DNA of 64,000 nucleotides from Porodaedalea pini (lineage: Eukaryota > Basidiomycota > Agaricomycetes > Hymenochaetales > Hymenochaetaceae): assembly GCA_002794775.1 (NCBI GenBank), contig NBAY01000011.1, forward strand, positions 496,001 through 560,000, written 5' to 3'. The notes beneath the pieces were generated by a model. The model saw only the letters and a program-made list of their open reading frames with translations, was not told the DNA's origin and made no database searches. The position numbers were made by a program, and so were the translations under genes. The stretch's first letter is position 1. Each line of letters opens with the position of its first letter. Shown here one piece after another: positions 53,198-64,000 of this stretch.

Positions 53198-53223
53198 GCG
53201 GTGGGCCCTAGGAGGCCCACCGC
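53198..53223. repeat. Perfect 10-bp palindromic hairpin
   Basis: GCGGTGGGCC (53198-53207) and GGCCCACCGC (53214-53223) with a 6-base loop, about 280 bp after the C2H2 stop. It could fold in the 3' untranslated RNA. Confidence 0.75.
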
Positions 53224-54376
53224 CGCTCTTCATTGTTCAATATTCGTCGTCCGTATTCTTTCCTCTCCTCGCCTTTGTCTTGTGATGATGATGACAATGA
53301 TGTGATGACGATGATGAGTGTTCTGTCTGTTCGCTTTCCCGTACACTATTCCTGTTTTTTATGTATATGCATATGCCCGAGGCGCATTCACTGCAACTGT
53401 ATCGATTGGCTGTTTCTTCTGAACTTTTTTTTTGCAACTGATTTATTCTACGTATACGTACTCTTCTTTGACTTAGTCGGCAACGAAAGGACTGAGGTTG
53501 TGTATATTTTATTTGTTGATAATTATCATGATTTCGGAGTGGATGTGTAGTGTGCTAATAGCCATTAGGAAGATAGGTCAGGTACAAGGAGGGAATGAAC
53601 TCAATTGAGAGATTTGAAACTGGCCTTGGACGGAGACGAGACGAGACGAGACCGCGTTGCAGCCGATGCGAACAATTTTGCTCCATTCGCTCTTTCACCC
53701 GGCTGGCCTAGGTCTAGATCTGTCTTAGTACGGAAAAAAGAATTGGAGAAAGTATGCACGGGATACGAATACGAATACGGATTCCAATAGCATGGCGTCG
53801 ATGCGATCCCTGGGGTACTATGCAGTACTCTCCGCATTTTTCAGCGAGTTTGAATGACACCCTTCGAGCACTTACTCGGAGAAGGTTTTGAGTTACTTGT
53901 GGGCGTTTAGTGGACCGTGACGCCACGGTCCGCAGCAGCGGTAGTGCCCGTGTACGTACGCCACTACATACGTAGTACTTCGAATCCTACTACTACGCCT
54001 TAGTGAATCAGCAGAAGTGGAACTTGGAAGCATCCCGGGGCCGGGGCTCGGACTCGAATTCAGAGTCAGAGTCAGAGGACCCGGACGCAGCATCAGCATC
54101 AGCATCCTTGTTCAATGTTCATGATATCGATGGCGGTCGGTCATCTATGGTACTTAGTACTTACTCATACCCGACTCGGGTACGAGGGGGTCAATGAGTC
54201 AATGAGTCGATGAGTCGATGATCATCTACGCCTCGAGTCGTACTCTATCATACTTTATCACAGGCGGCGCAGCGCACCAGCCCCGAGGTCGTGATGTCGA
54301 TGACGGACGGAAACTCCGTCGTGAGCACCGATGTATTAATATCAATATTGGCATTATGGCATTTATGGCATCATGA

Positions 54377-54403
54377 CATTAATATTGTAAGCCAATATTA
54401 ATG
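54377..54403. repeat. AT-rich 11-bp inverted repeat
   Basis: CATTAATATTG (54377-54387) and CAATATTAATG (54393-54403), five bases apart, inside a cluster of AATATT-containing words from 54333. Confidence 0.7.
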
Positions 54404-55081
54404 TAACGGCACGGCACCAAACACTACTTCCGAGTTCTGGCTTGAAATATTGAATATTAATCTGAGAAGAGCAGAGAGGTGTACAGCCTCAGCATTAATA
54501 CACCTAGGCCTGTGAGAAGTTTTGACTTCTGGCGCGTGTACACGGTACACGGCGCGCCGTGCGTGGCGGTGAGCCCCCAGCGTGAGGCTGTTCGGTGTTC
54601 TCGAGGTGCTATTCATATAATAACGATTAGACTTTGCACAGGAACTGGATGGGGGGACACGGCCACGACCCGCGGCCCCACGACGGCGCCGCCTCACGCT
54701 TACTAGTACTAGTACTTTACGCCTCGGAGTCAGATGAAGATGAAGATGAAAAATGAAAGAATGAATTAATCGGATGTCCGAGTTCGGCCCGCAAGTCCCG
54801 CCTCGCCCGTCGATCGTCGGTAATCCCGTTCGGGACCCACATTCACGTCATGACACATGCTACACGCGACGAATCCGGTGGACTTCCCGACGAAACCATG
54901 CCATTGCTAAAGGAAAGAAACAGCAAGTCCAGACTCGCAGGTATATTTAGTCGGTATAAGTGAGGGGGAGGTAAGGGAGAGGGACTACATTATGAGACAA
55001 GGACAGGCTATTACACCAACACGTACATACAACACAACACAGACGCACACCATAATCGCAGTACACGGTGCATACGCCCTC

Positions 55082-57068
55082 TCAGAACAGCCACGCAAGG
55101 AATGTCCTGTAGAACCAGTTCTCTCTCTTGCCTTCGCCCGCCGCCGCTTGCGCCGCAAGGAACGCCTCCTCCTCCTTGTCGATCGCATCCTTGCCCGAGA
55201 ACAGGTCCGCATCCTCCGGGCGGATCCCCGAGCCGCGGTGCGTCAGCTTGTACCCGAGGATGAGCAGCAGGTACAGCGGGATGCCGAGGTAGCCCGTCAC
55301 GAAGTTCTTCACGTCAAAGTTGCCATACGTCTTCGGATTGTGCACGAACGCGTCGTAGTTCTTGAACACCGCGATGAGGATGCAGAACCCGAGCGCGATG
55401 TACGAGCCCACCGTCCCCGTCGGTGACACGTACGCGAGGTCCTCGTCGCGGACGCCCTGCGCCTTACGCGCGCGCCGGAAGTAGATGTGCGTGACGAGGA
55501 TCGAGATCCACGTGAGCAGGCCGAAGATCGTGACGAGGTTCGTAAAGTACGTGAACACGTTCTTGGAGTCGGACGCGACGTTCATGAACGCGAGCAGCGC
55601 GAACGCGGCGGACAGCCCGAGCGCGTACACCGGCACGCCGCGCTTGTCCGTGCGCGCGAAGATGCGCGGGGCGCGGCCTTCGCGTGCGAGACCAAAGAGC
55701 GTGCGCGACGCGATGTACAGGTCCGAGTTGCTCGCGGAGAAGACGAAGACGAGGATGCACGCGTTGATGATGCCGGGGAGCGCCTTGATGCCAGAGAGCT
55801 TGATGGCGACGACGAACGGAGAGGCCGATGCGTTGCCCGACTGCTTGGTCGCGAAGACGAGATCCTCGGAGTTGTATGGGACGAGCATGCCGAGCAGGAA
55901 GACAGAGAGGACGTAGAAAACGAGGATACGGTAGAAGGTGAGGCGGATTGCACGCGGGATCGTGCGACGCGGGTTCTGTGCCTCACCGACCGTGACGCCA
56001 ACGAGCTCCGTGCCGAGGTAGGCGAACGTTGCAACCGTCATCACAGACCAGAACGCAAGGAAACGGCCAGCAGCACCATCTATGGTCAAAATTATTCAGT
56101 CCATGGAAGCCGACATTCCGTGGTATCATAACGAACCTTCAATATATGTATTGAACGCGCCAGGATTTCGCCAGTACCTAAAGCCTTTACGATCGTGGTC
56201 GGGACCACCACCAAGGGCGAGAATGAGACTGAGCAGAATGAGGCCGAGGATAACTATGACCTTGAAGCTGCTCAGCCAGAATTCAAACTCGCCAAAGAAG
56301 CGGATGCCGAAATAATTGATGCAAACGACTGCCACGAGGAAAACCGCAATGAATACGCCCGGATTGACCTTTTCACGCGGGACCCAGTATTGGATAACAA
56401 GCGCCGCTGCGGTGAGCTGATTTGGAGTGACGATGATATACTTGAACCAGTACGAGTAGCCAAGAGCAAATCCGAGGGCGGGATCGACGAAACGCGTCGC
56501 GTAACCAGTGAAGCCAGAGGGCAGTGGGAGCCATGCAGCCATCTCACCGAGGGCGCACATGACAACATAAACGAGGAGACCGACAAACGCATACGAGCTA
56601 ACAAGGTAGGTAAGATATCAAAAGCCAAGAGCACCGAAATAAATATCAATGCAACTCACATGAGCACGGACGCGGGGCCGGCTTTCGTAAGAGCCGAGCC
56701 TCTACAGGATATCAGTCAGCCCACATCGTTCACATCAAGGTGAGCAGGAACTTTGGCACGTACGTTCCGATGATGAGACCAGTACCGATGGCACCACCGA
56801 TGGCAATCATCGTGATATGGCGCGACTTCAGCCCACGATGCAGATGGCTTTCCGTCTCCGGCAGCTCAGGCGCTGCATGCACAGGGACCGGTCCCCTCTC
56901 GACGGCGCTGACGGTCATCGTCGCATTGTAGTTCTTGTTCTCGTCGAGAGAGCTCTGGGAGCTCGACGCGCCATGCTTCTCTGCTCGATTCCAGACGACC
57001 ATGGCGTCGACGGCGGAGGGACACAGGAGAGGAGTGGGAGAGGGGGAGAGGATGGATCCTTTGCCCAT
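55082..57068 (-). CDS. Amino-acid permease (APC superfamily, AAP/YAT type)
   Basis: Four - strand exons (57068-56764, 56701-56660, 56597-56137, 56079-55082) give 601 residues. After a hydrophilic N-terminus of about 85 residues, TM1 carries the substrate-binding ITMIAIGGAIGTGLIIGTG, with KAGPASVLISYAFVG, GEMAAWLPLPSGFTGYA and ALGYSYWFKYIIVTPNQL following, all diagnostic of fungal AAPs. Then FGEFEFWLSSFKV, GTELVGVTVGEAQNPRRTIPRAI (Glu/Pro-Arg motif), SASNSDLYIASRTLFGLAREG and TNLVTIFGLLTWISIL; about twelve membrane segments in all. The C-terminus ends WFYRTFLAWLF. It should import amino acids at the plasma membrane; substrate not predictable. The 42-bp second exon is needed for the TM1-TM2 join. 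An alternative start is the ATG about 22 codons later. Confidence 0.93.
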
Positions 57069-58965
57069 TGCGCAATCTCGAAGTGCAGAAGATATACTCT
57101 GTGCAGGGGATGAGATAAGAAGTTTTCATTGAACGGCGATGACCCGTGCTTGGGGTCGGGTGCGTGTGCAGGTGCGTGCCCTGCTTGGCGCGAAGCGACC
57201 AGATCCCGGTGTCGATCATCCGCTGATCACCCTCTCTAACAGGAAATAAAAAGGGTTTGAAAATTATGCAATTCCGTTCATAATTCACCAGCTGCTTGCT
57301 TTGTGCTGTCGTTTACTGCGTTATTTCGACAAACTCTGCAAGAAAATCTCCTCGACGAGGGATGCGCTGGAATAACCATCGCCTCTACGTACTGGACACC
57401 CGATCTTGACCGACTCCTGCTTGAGATCCGACAATATTAATGCCATGCGGCTCATCAAAAATCTTTGGAGTCGCTCCCTGTCCGACTCCCGCCCGCTCTG
57501 GGCTGCCCACGGTATTCGGAGACAAAACCACAAAGTATCTGCATAGCTAGCACGAAGAAATCCCTCCCTATTTACCTACCGACCAACCGACCTACCTCGA
57601 CTCAAAACCAGCGCAAAGCCAAAGGCAGAACACGATCGCCACTCATAAGTTTGACTCGGAGCCAAGCCTCCCATAAGCCGCTTCCTCGCGTCCGAGCGCC
57701 CTATCAGACCCGTATAACCCGCAGCTTCCCTGAATGCGTACCTCTCTCGGAGCGCGTCCTATTTCCCCGTGCTCTCCAAGTCCAACCGCCATCATTTTCG
57801 ATCCACATGTCGCGCACCTTTCGCCACTACGGCTCAAACGGCCGTTCAACGGAACGTCGGGTCTCGAGTGCTTTGATGGTCCCTATGGCGATCAGCATGT
57901 TTCACTTCTTCTTTTTTTCTTCAGAGGACGGAGCGGGACCTACGTGAGGAGGTGGGCGTAAATGGAGGCCATTGTGCGCGGAATGCGCTGGATGATCGTG
58001 CGTCTAAAAACAAATGACAGTTTCAGTCTACGAGAATCTCCGAGAAAGCGAGATAGCAACGAAACAAAGAAAAGGGGTGTGGTGAAGGAAGCATTGACAA
58101 ATCAGCTCTTGTTCAGCGCAGCAAGAGCAGTTTCAACTTGCTCGAAGCTCCAAGGGATATTTATGAGGCATACGTCGGCTGGAGCGGAGATGGCACTGAT
58201 AATGGGCATCTATCAGCCTTGAAGGCTCCTACAGCTTTCGTAGTCGTTCAATAGATTGTTGGGAAGCGATGCATCGACGGCCTTTAGACACAGGAAAAAT
58301 ATCCATTTTGTTGAGGAAGACCCTGATGTGATAGGCATCTGCGAGTCGGTATGCGGCCCTGGGGATATCATTTGAGCAGCGTTCGTCGTTACAATCGGTC
58401 TTGGTGCGGAAGATAAGGTCAGACTCCATCTTGATGAACATTTCTTTGAATATCCGAGACGTGTGAGTCGAAAAAATTGTGAAGTGAAAAATGGTGGTTG
58501 AGTCCAGACATACAATAGATACCTGGGCAGTAATTACAGACGAGCCGAGCGATCGCGACGTGTCAGGTCATTAATATTGGCCAGAAAAGAGCCAACAGGC
58601 AAAGAACGGGAAAGGGAAATTAAATTACACATATAATTACAGAGGTACTTTGGTCCCAGCTCTGGGCAGAAGCCGATAAGTAACTGTGCTTGGAAGGGAG
58701 GGTGAGGATATCTCGTGGTTCAAACCTCACTGGTTCAAATTTGAAAACCGGTCATCTTTTACTTTATTTTATATTTTATTTGTTTGTTTGCTGCAACAAT
58801 TAAACTCTAGCTCTGGTCGTCGTTGGAGAGGACGGAAGAGGTGGTGATGGATACGGAGATAGCCCGTGTCTGACGAACTCCTGAAAATGTATAGGTGGGT
58901 ATACAGTATAGGTCAGATATGTTCATACAAATAAAATAATTCGGGAAGCACACATACCAAAGAAA
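57069..58965. other. 1.9-kb intergenic region with a duplicated fragment
   Basis: The left part is the permease promoter. Frames at 57465-57961 are low-complexity and unsupported. The part at 58211-58427 is repeated at 60058-60277. 58760-58800 is T-rich (TTTATTTTATATTTTATTTG). Confidence 0.45.
58211..58427 (-). repeat. Diverged direct repeat, copy 1 (gene fragment?)
   Basis: This shares with 60058-60277 a run of matching blocks in the same order: CCTTGAAGGCTCCTA, GTTGGGAAG or ATTGGGAAG, GAGGAAGACC, TGTGATAG and AGGTCAGACT. On the - strand this copy stays open and reads ...RTKTDC...IPRAAYRLADAYHI, which looks like protein; copy 2 has stops in that frame. I do not recognise the source gene. 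Confidence 0.6.
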
Positions 58966-59952
58966 TCAGTAAACATTTCTGGTGAAGTAGAAGTAGCCCA
59001 CGGTCCATGGGCAGGCTTGACGAGTGCTCCTGCTGTCTTCAAGCTGATCATCGATACTAGCATAGTCCGGCAGAGACGAGCCAACGTCACTTCTTTCGTC
59101 CAACACCATACGAACAGGAGTGCGCTCGAGGTGCGCCTGGCGCAGACGCGCAATCGCTAACCACATGTCGTCCATCTGTTGCGTCATTGAAGCGATCTGG
59201 GCTGCTTCTGGTGATGAATGATGCACAGGCGTGAGTGCCGCCAATTGGGCTTCAGCATTGTTCCTGTTTGTGCACCAGTGATTTATGGCCACATCAGACT
59301 CTGAAATGACGAACAGGGAGCTCGCAGGTGCTCTGTTCATGTCGGTTGGAATAGGGTGAGCTGTTGGGACTAGTATCTGTGGAAGTGGTGCTGCCTGGTT
59401 CGCATCGAACAGTCTCGTCGCAGAGCACTCAGGGAGGAGTTCTTGCGATGATGAGGGCAGAATGAACGAGTCGTCTGGAAACTGATCCACGCGAGGTTGG
59501 GTAATAGGTTCACCATTGAAAGCATGCTTACTGGGTAAGACTACTTGAGCAGTTATGGCCGCCAAGGACGTATCGGAATCCACGGTTACGTCAGCTGCCT
59601 CCAGCACTGCTGGGGAAACAGGGCTGCGATCGATGTGGGGGACAGAGCCTACAGTAACTACACCGCCTGGCGGTGCATCGCCTCCGGTGTCTTCAACGCC
59701 AGGATCCATGAGTCTTCTCTCCCTCATTAACGAAAGCTGCTCTTCATTCGTCTCGGCCTCGCCAATGCGTCCAGCGCGTACATCCATCTCTTGGTCAAGT
59801 CGTGTATCATTTGCCTCACCGAGCTTGTTGTATCGACTGTGTTGGCGTCGATTTAGGCATTTCACGATGCAAAGGGCGAGGACGACAAGAATAATGGCGC
59901 CGCATACCATCAATACCGGAATGATGATATTATCGTCCTTTTCGGATACCAT
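58966..59952 (-). CDS. Single-pass membrane protein of unknown function
   Basis: One uninterrupted - strand frame; I start at the ATG at 59952, giving 328 residues. The frame continues upstream without an ATG, so a 5' exon is possible. A short outside segment (MVSEKDDNIII) is followed at once by a hydrophobic span of about 20 residues (PVLMVCGAIILVVLALCIV) and a basic stop-transfer KCLNRRQ, so the long C-terminal part should be cytoplasmic. It is acidic, Pro/Ser-rich and ends with a short coiled coil (MTQQMDDMWLAIARLRQAHLE) and SSLPDYASI, a pattern common in agaricomycete single-pass proteins with a large extracellular partner domain; here that ectodomain is missing, so it may be a truncated paralogue. 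The last 25 residues may come from an unspliced intron. Flanked on both sides by copies of one repeat. Confidence 0.6.
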   Translation of the reverse strand: MVSEKDDNIIIPVLMVCGAIILVVLALCIVKCLNRRQHSRYNKLGEANDTRLDQEMDVRAGRIGEAETNEEQLSLMRERRLMDPGVEDTGGDAPPGGVVTVGSVPHIDRSPVSPAVLEAADVTVDSDTSLAAITAQVVLPSKHAFNGEPITQPRVDQFPDDSFILPSSSQELLPECSATRLFDANQAAPLPQILVPTAHPIPTDMNRAPASSLFVISESDVAINHWCTNRNNAEAQLAALTPVHHSSPEAAQIASMTQQMDDMWLAIARLRQAHLERTPVRMVLDERSDVGSSLPDYASIDDQLEDSRSTRQACPWTVGYFYFTRNVY

Positions 59953-60057
59953 TGTAAACGGAGACCTGGACAAGAATGAGCTGGCAGCAGAATAGACGAT
60001 GCGGGTGGTACTCCTCAAGGGACGCTTAAAGGTATAGGTCAACTAGAGCGGAGATAG

Positions 60058-60277
60058 TATCAACCTTGAAGGCTCCTATAGTTCATGTAGCCGTTAAATA
60101 GATCATTGGGAAGTGATACATCGATGTTCGCTGAACACCAGCATATGCATCGTGATGAGGAAGACCATGGTGTGATAGATATCTGTGAATGGAGACGAGG
60201 CCCCGGGAAAATAATATGAGAAGCGCTTGTCATTGTAGCTGGCTACATGCGAAAGATACAGGTCAGACTTCAAAGGG
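60058..60277 (-). repeat. Diverged direct repeat, copy 2
   Basis: Partner of 58211-58427, located just upstream of the membrane-protein gene. This copy has stops in the frame that is open in copy 1, so it is non-coding now. Confidence 0.6.
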
Positions 60278-60639
60278 AACGGTATTGGTAGATGGGCAAT
60301 TGATATACCTTCTGCAGTTCATGAAGTGTTCGATCTATTCCCGTTGTCCATGGCGGCTTGTTGATGAAAGAAAAAGCTTGCTTGACATTTACTTGATAGA
60401 ACCACTGAATGCATATGCAAATCAAGATGAGAGTCTGAAGACATCGAGAAGTGGAAGAAGAATGGCACAGTCAGGTAAAAGGTACCAGTATGACCTCTGT
60501 TAGTCTCTAAGGACTGGATGAAGTGAGCAGCGCGAAGTAAATCCGGTTATGGGAAAACCCGAGTTGCCGGAAACGGCTCACTAAATCCGGTCGCGCTCAT
60601 GCAGAGTCTCAAAATCCTCGGCACGACGACCTCACAACC
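60278..60639. other. No gene seen, 362 bp
   Basis: One frame on the + strand (to about 60503) has no splice signals or family resemblance. Confidence 0.35.
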
Positions 60640-61250
60640 TCTTTGTGGGCCTCGAGATGCTCACGCATAAGCAGGAAATATAACAAGGCTCAAGGACCCA
60701 AACAAGGCATACTTCCGACGAGACAACGAAGAGTACATCGATTACTGGAGCGGCGTTTCATTGCAGTCTGGCCAACAACGCGAAGCTGCCTACCTGAGTG
60801 GACAGGAGAACGAATGGAGAGCGCTGCAGGAGAGCTGGGATTCGTTCGAAATGACGACTTCGGGTGTGAAGCTCGTTCCGCACTATCAGACCCAGCCGCA
60901 TAATCCGTACTTAAATGAGGAGGCCAGCCAGCGGACCACGAACCATACTATGCATTCTCGGCGCTCGTTTTATGAGGTATGTGTCTGCGTTTAGATAATA
61001 CAGTCTAACTTGGCATTACTGAACAATTTATAGAGTGTCCTTGAGCTTGAGGCTCAAGTTCAGCAAGATCCGATGAATCCCCACGCTTGGTACGATGTGG
61101 GTGTGGGGTAGCAAGAAAATGAGCGTGAGCCAAAGGCGATCGTCGCACTCGGGCGGTCGCTCGAGCTCGATCAGTCACATCTTCCCTCATGGCTGATCTA
61201 GTACACCAACGAAGGCGACCGCAACGCGGCGGACCACATCATCTGTGCTC
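60640..61250 (+). pseudogene. PEX5: PEX5 (peroxisomal import receptor) relic
   Basis: Translating + strand segments gives clear PEX5 text: FRRDNEEYIDYW, ENEWRALQESWDSFE, TQPHNPYLNEEA and SRRSFYE, then an intron (60976-61033, GTATGT...TAG) and the first TPR repeats SVLELEAQVQQDPMNPHAWY, QENEREPKAIVALGRSLELD and YTNEGDRNAA. The copy is broken: a TAG interrupts the TPR just before QENERE (61110-61112), another TAG follows WLI (61199-61201), and the rest of the TPR domain, including the PTS1-binding repeats 4-7, is missing. The N-terminal WxxxF region before 60640 is not recognisable. PEX5 is essential for peroxisomal matrix import, so an intact copy should exist elsewhere and this is a duplicate remnant. 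Confidence 0.82.
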
Positions 61251-62523
<1,273 letters not shown>

Positions 62524-63740
62524 ATGAAAATCCTCCAGTGAGTATTTGAGCAATCTGCTGGCTTTGACTGGCATCCTCAAGGGATCTGCCGCGCACCGTT
62601 GCAGCCTCAACTTTACCTCGATGTGGACCACCACCTAAACGGAATACTCTACATGTGAAGAAGGTTGTCGTTGTGGCAAGTGGGAAGGGCGGTATCGGAC
62701 AGGGTACTATAGCTAGTGTGCTGCTCATTTTCTTTCGACAACCTCATACCCAGCCAACCTTGCCATGGCTTTTGCTTTACAAGATCGCAAGCCGGAGCTT
62801 CATCCCCGAGTAGGACTTCCAGACCTGGATCTCTTTGGCCCATCCATACCTAAGCTCATGGGTTTGAACGACTGTGACGAGCCCGAATTAACGTCCTGTC
62901 AGTCCAAGTATGTTTCGGCTGTATTCCTATCATACTCCAATTAACGTTGTCTAGCTGGTGCACTCGTCCCACTTAAGAACCACGGGATCCCATGCGTGTC
63001 CATGGGCTTCCTTCTCCCAAATACGCAGGCGCCGAACGCGTCTCAGCCTTCACGCGATGACACGCCTGTTGTCTGGCGTGGGCTGATGGTGCAGAAGGCC
63101 ATTCAGCAGCTTCTATCTGATGTGGACTGGCGCGACGGTGCTGGTAAGGGTGAGTCTGCCGGCTCGGGACTGGATGCGTTGGTGATCGACATACCGCCTG
63201 GCACCGGAGACGTCCCGCTGACTGTAGGCCAGCTCGTGAACGTAGATGGTAGTGCACGAAACAGTATTGGAGCTCTTCGTATTGGTACTGACTTGCAGAT
63301 TAGGCGCTATCATTGTCTCTACCCCGCAGGACGTGTCCCTGGCCGACGTGCGAAAAGGCATCGCAATGTTCCGGAAAGTGTCTATCCCAGTAAGCATTTC
63401 TTAGAGCAGCTCGCTCACTTATCCATACATTCATACGTGGCCTTCCTTTTGTCAGATATCTGGGCTTGTGCTGAATACATCTTACTTCCTGTGTCCGTCA
63501 TGCGACACGCCGCACCATCTCTTTGGGAGCTCGGATTCTTTCCGCCGCGCTGCGACTGACGTCGGCGTACCTGTCCTGGGAGAGCTGCCGCTTGTACCAG
63601 AGGTTAATAAGGGTGGAGACGCAGGCATCTCCTTTGTATTGACTTCTACAAGCAAAGCATTAGACAGAGCTGAGGGGGAATGGAACAGTGCCATGCTTGG
63701 AGTAGCGTCCAAAGTTTGGGACTCTCTAGCCATTGGCTGA
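62524..63740 (+). CDS. IND1: IND1/NUBPL-like Fe-S assembly P-loop NTPase
   Basis: Exons 62524-62537, 62582-62715, 62754-62897, 62955-63248, 63304-63389 and 63456-63740 give 318 residues (human NUBPL 319). Mrp/NBP35-family features: [14 protein letters not shown] start, [73 protein letters not shown], and the C-terminal CPSC motif that carries the bridging [4Fe-4S] cluster. IND1 inserts clusters into mitochondrial complex I. Oddity: the Walker A reads GKGGIGQGT instead of GKGGVGKST, so the P-loop lysine and Ser are lost, which should impair ATP binding. The first two exons are tentative; the short N-terminus is not an obvious mitochondrial signal. Neighbouring PEX5 decay suggests this copy may also be losing function, although its remaining exons are fully open. 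Confidence 0.75.
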
Positions 63741-64000
63741 CGTCTACAATTGCGGAACATTTTAATTAATGCATTTTTTTTTCTCGCGAGATAACACCCG
63801 ATGTCCTGCAAATTTCAGCCTGCCGAGCAGTTAGCAAGCCACGCTGTAGAGTGCCGAACTCCTCGTGGCACGACCATCAAGATGAATCATCAACACCCCA
63901 CACCGGCTTGACGACCTTAAGCTTGTTTTCCTAATTTTATTGTGAAAGCCCTGCAAGAGCATGCTTTTACCAGCCACCATCTCTCGGGTAGCAGATAGGG

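Larger units (their letters stand above)
52921..55081. other. 2.2-kb intergenic region, convergent genes
   Basis: This separates the ends of the C2H2 gene (+) and the permease gene (-). It is rich in short simple repeats: GACGA units near 53634, ATGATG near 53284-53314, AGAGTC near 54061, CATCAG near 54090, AATGAGTC/GATGAGTC near 54193-54222, TAGTAC near 54704. No gene recognised. Confidence 0.45.

Noticed and set aside
55485..56131. Long + strand frames antisense to the permease gene
   Set aside because: They are shadows of the GC-rich permease coding sequence; codon positions follow the - strand gene.
58690..58760. GTGAGG...CCTCAC stem with TTCAAA loops, resembling a tRNA arm
   Set aside because: The stem spacing is wrong for any tRNA arm and no cloverleaf can be built.

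Overview
The window looks like nuclear DNA of a mushroom-forming basidiomycete (Agaricomycetes). Genes are cut by many 45-70 bp introns with GTRNGT donors and CTNAC-type branch points, neighbouring genes are separated by only 100-350 bp in the core, and the gene set is fungal (YAK1, TFB1/p62, CASP/COY1, MRPS9, BRE1, a purine-degradation fusion, an APC amino-acid permease). Exon structures below were joined by hand from splice signals, reading-frame phase and family resemblance; no similarity search or transcript data were available.

Layout. 1-11.8 kb is gene-poor: one unidentified protein gene (3895-5570), two coding-like exons near 6.1-6.5 kb, and several kb where I recognise nothing. 11.8-26.7 kb is gene-dense: a coiled-coil protein (-), a proteasome assembly chaperone PSMG4/Poc4 (+), the DYRK-family kinase YAK1 (+), an NmrA-like protein with a TATA box (+), a PHOSPHO-type HAD phosphatase (-) sharing a 111-bp divergent promoter with TFIIH subunit p62/TFB1 (+), and a CCDC137-like protein (+). 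26.8-40.8 kb holds golgin CASP/COY1 (-), mitochondrial ribosomal protein uS9m (+) and the H2B ubiquitin ligase BRE1 (-). Between CASP and uS9m sits a 6.3-kb non-LTR retrotransposon with a perfect 12-bp target-site duplication; without it the two start codons would be only about 116 bp apart, so it landed in a shared bidirectional promoter. The element is dead (stops in both ORFs, one frameshift, a damaged reverse-transcriptase active site).

41.1-43.6 kb carries what I read as one 13-exon gene fusing allantoicase to ureidoglycolate lyase, two consecutive enzymes of uric-acid nitrogen recovery. Then come an HSL-type alpha/beta hydrolase (44.7-47.4 kb), a 3.9-kb gene desert, a C2H2 zinc-finger regulator (51.2-52.9 kb), and an amino-acid permease (55.1-57.1 kb, -). 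The right end (57-64 kb) is degraded: a single-pass membrane protein flanked by two diverged copies of a fragment, a broken PEX5 copy, uninterpretable coding-like pieces, and an IND1/NUBPL-type Fe-S assembly NTPase whose Walker A lysine is not conserved.

No CRISPR, rRNA, convincing tRNA or bacterial-type operon was seen. The most interesting observations are the promoter-splitting retrotransposon with its decay pattern, the allantoicase-ureidoglycolate lyase fusion, the IND1 homologue lacking its P-loop lysine beside a PEX5 relic, and the intronic hairpin in the zinc-finger gene.
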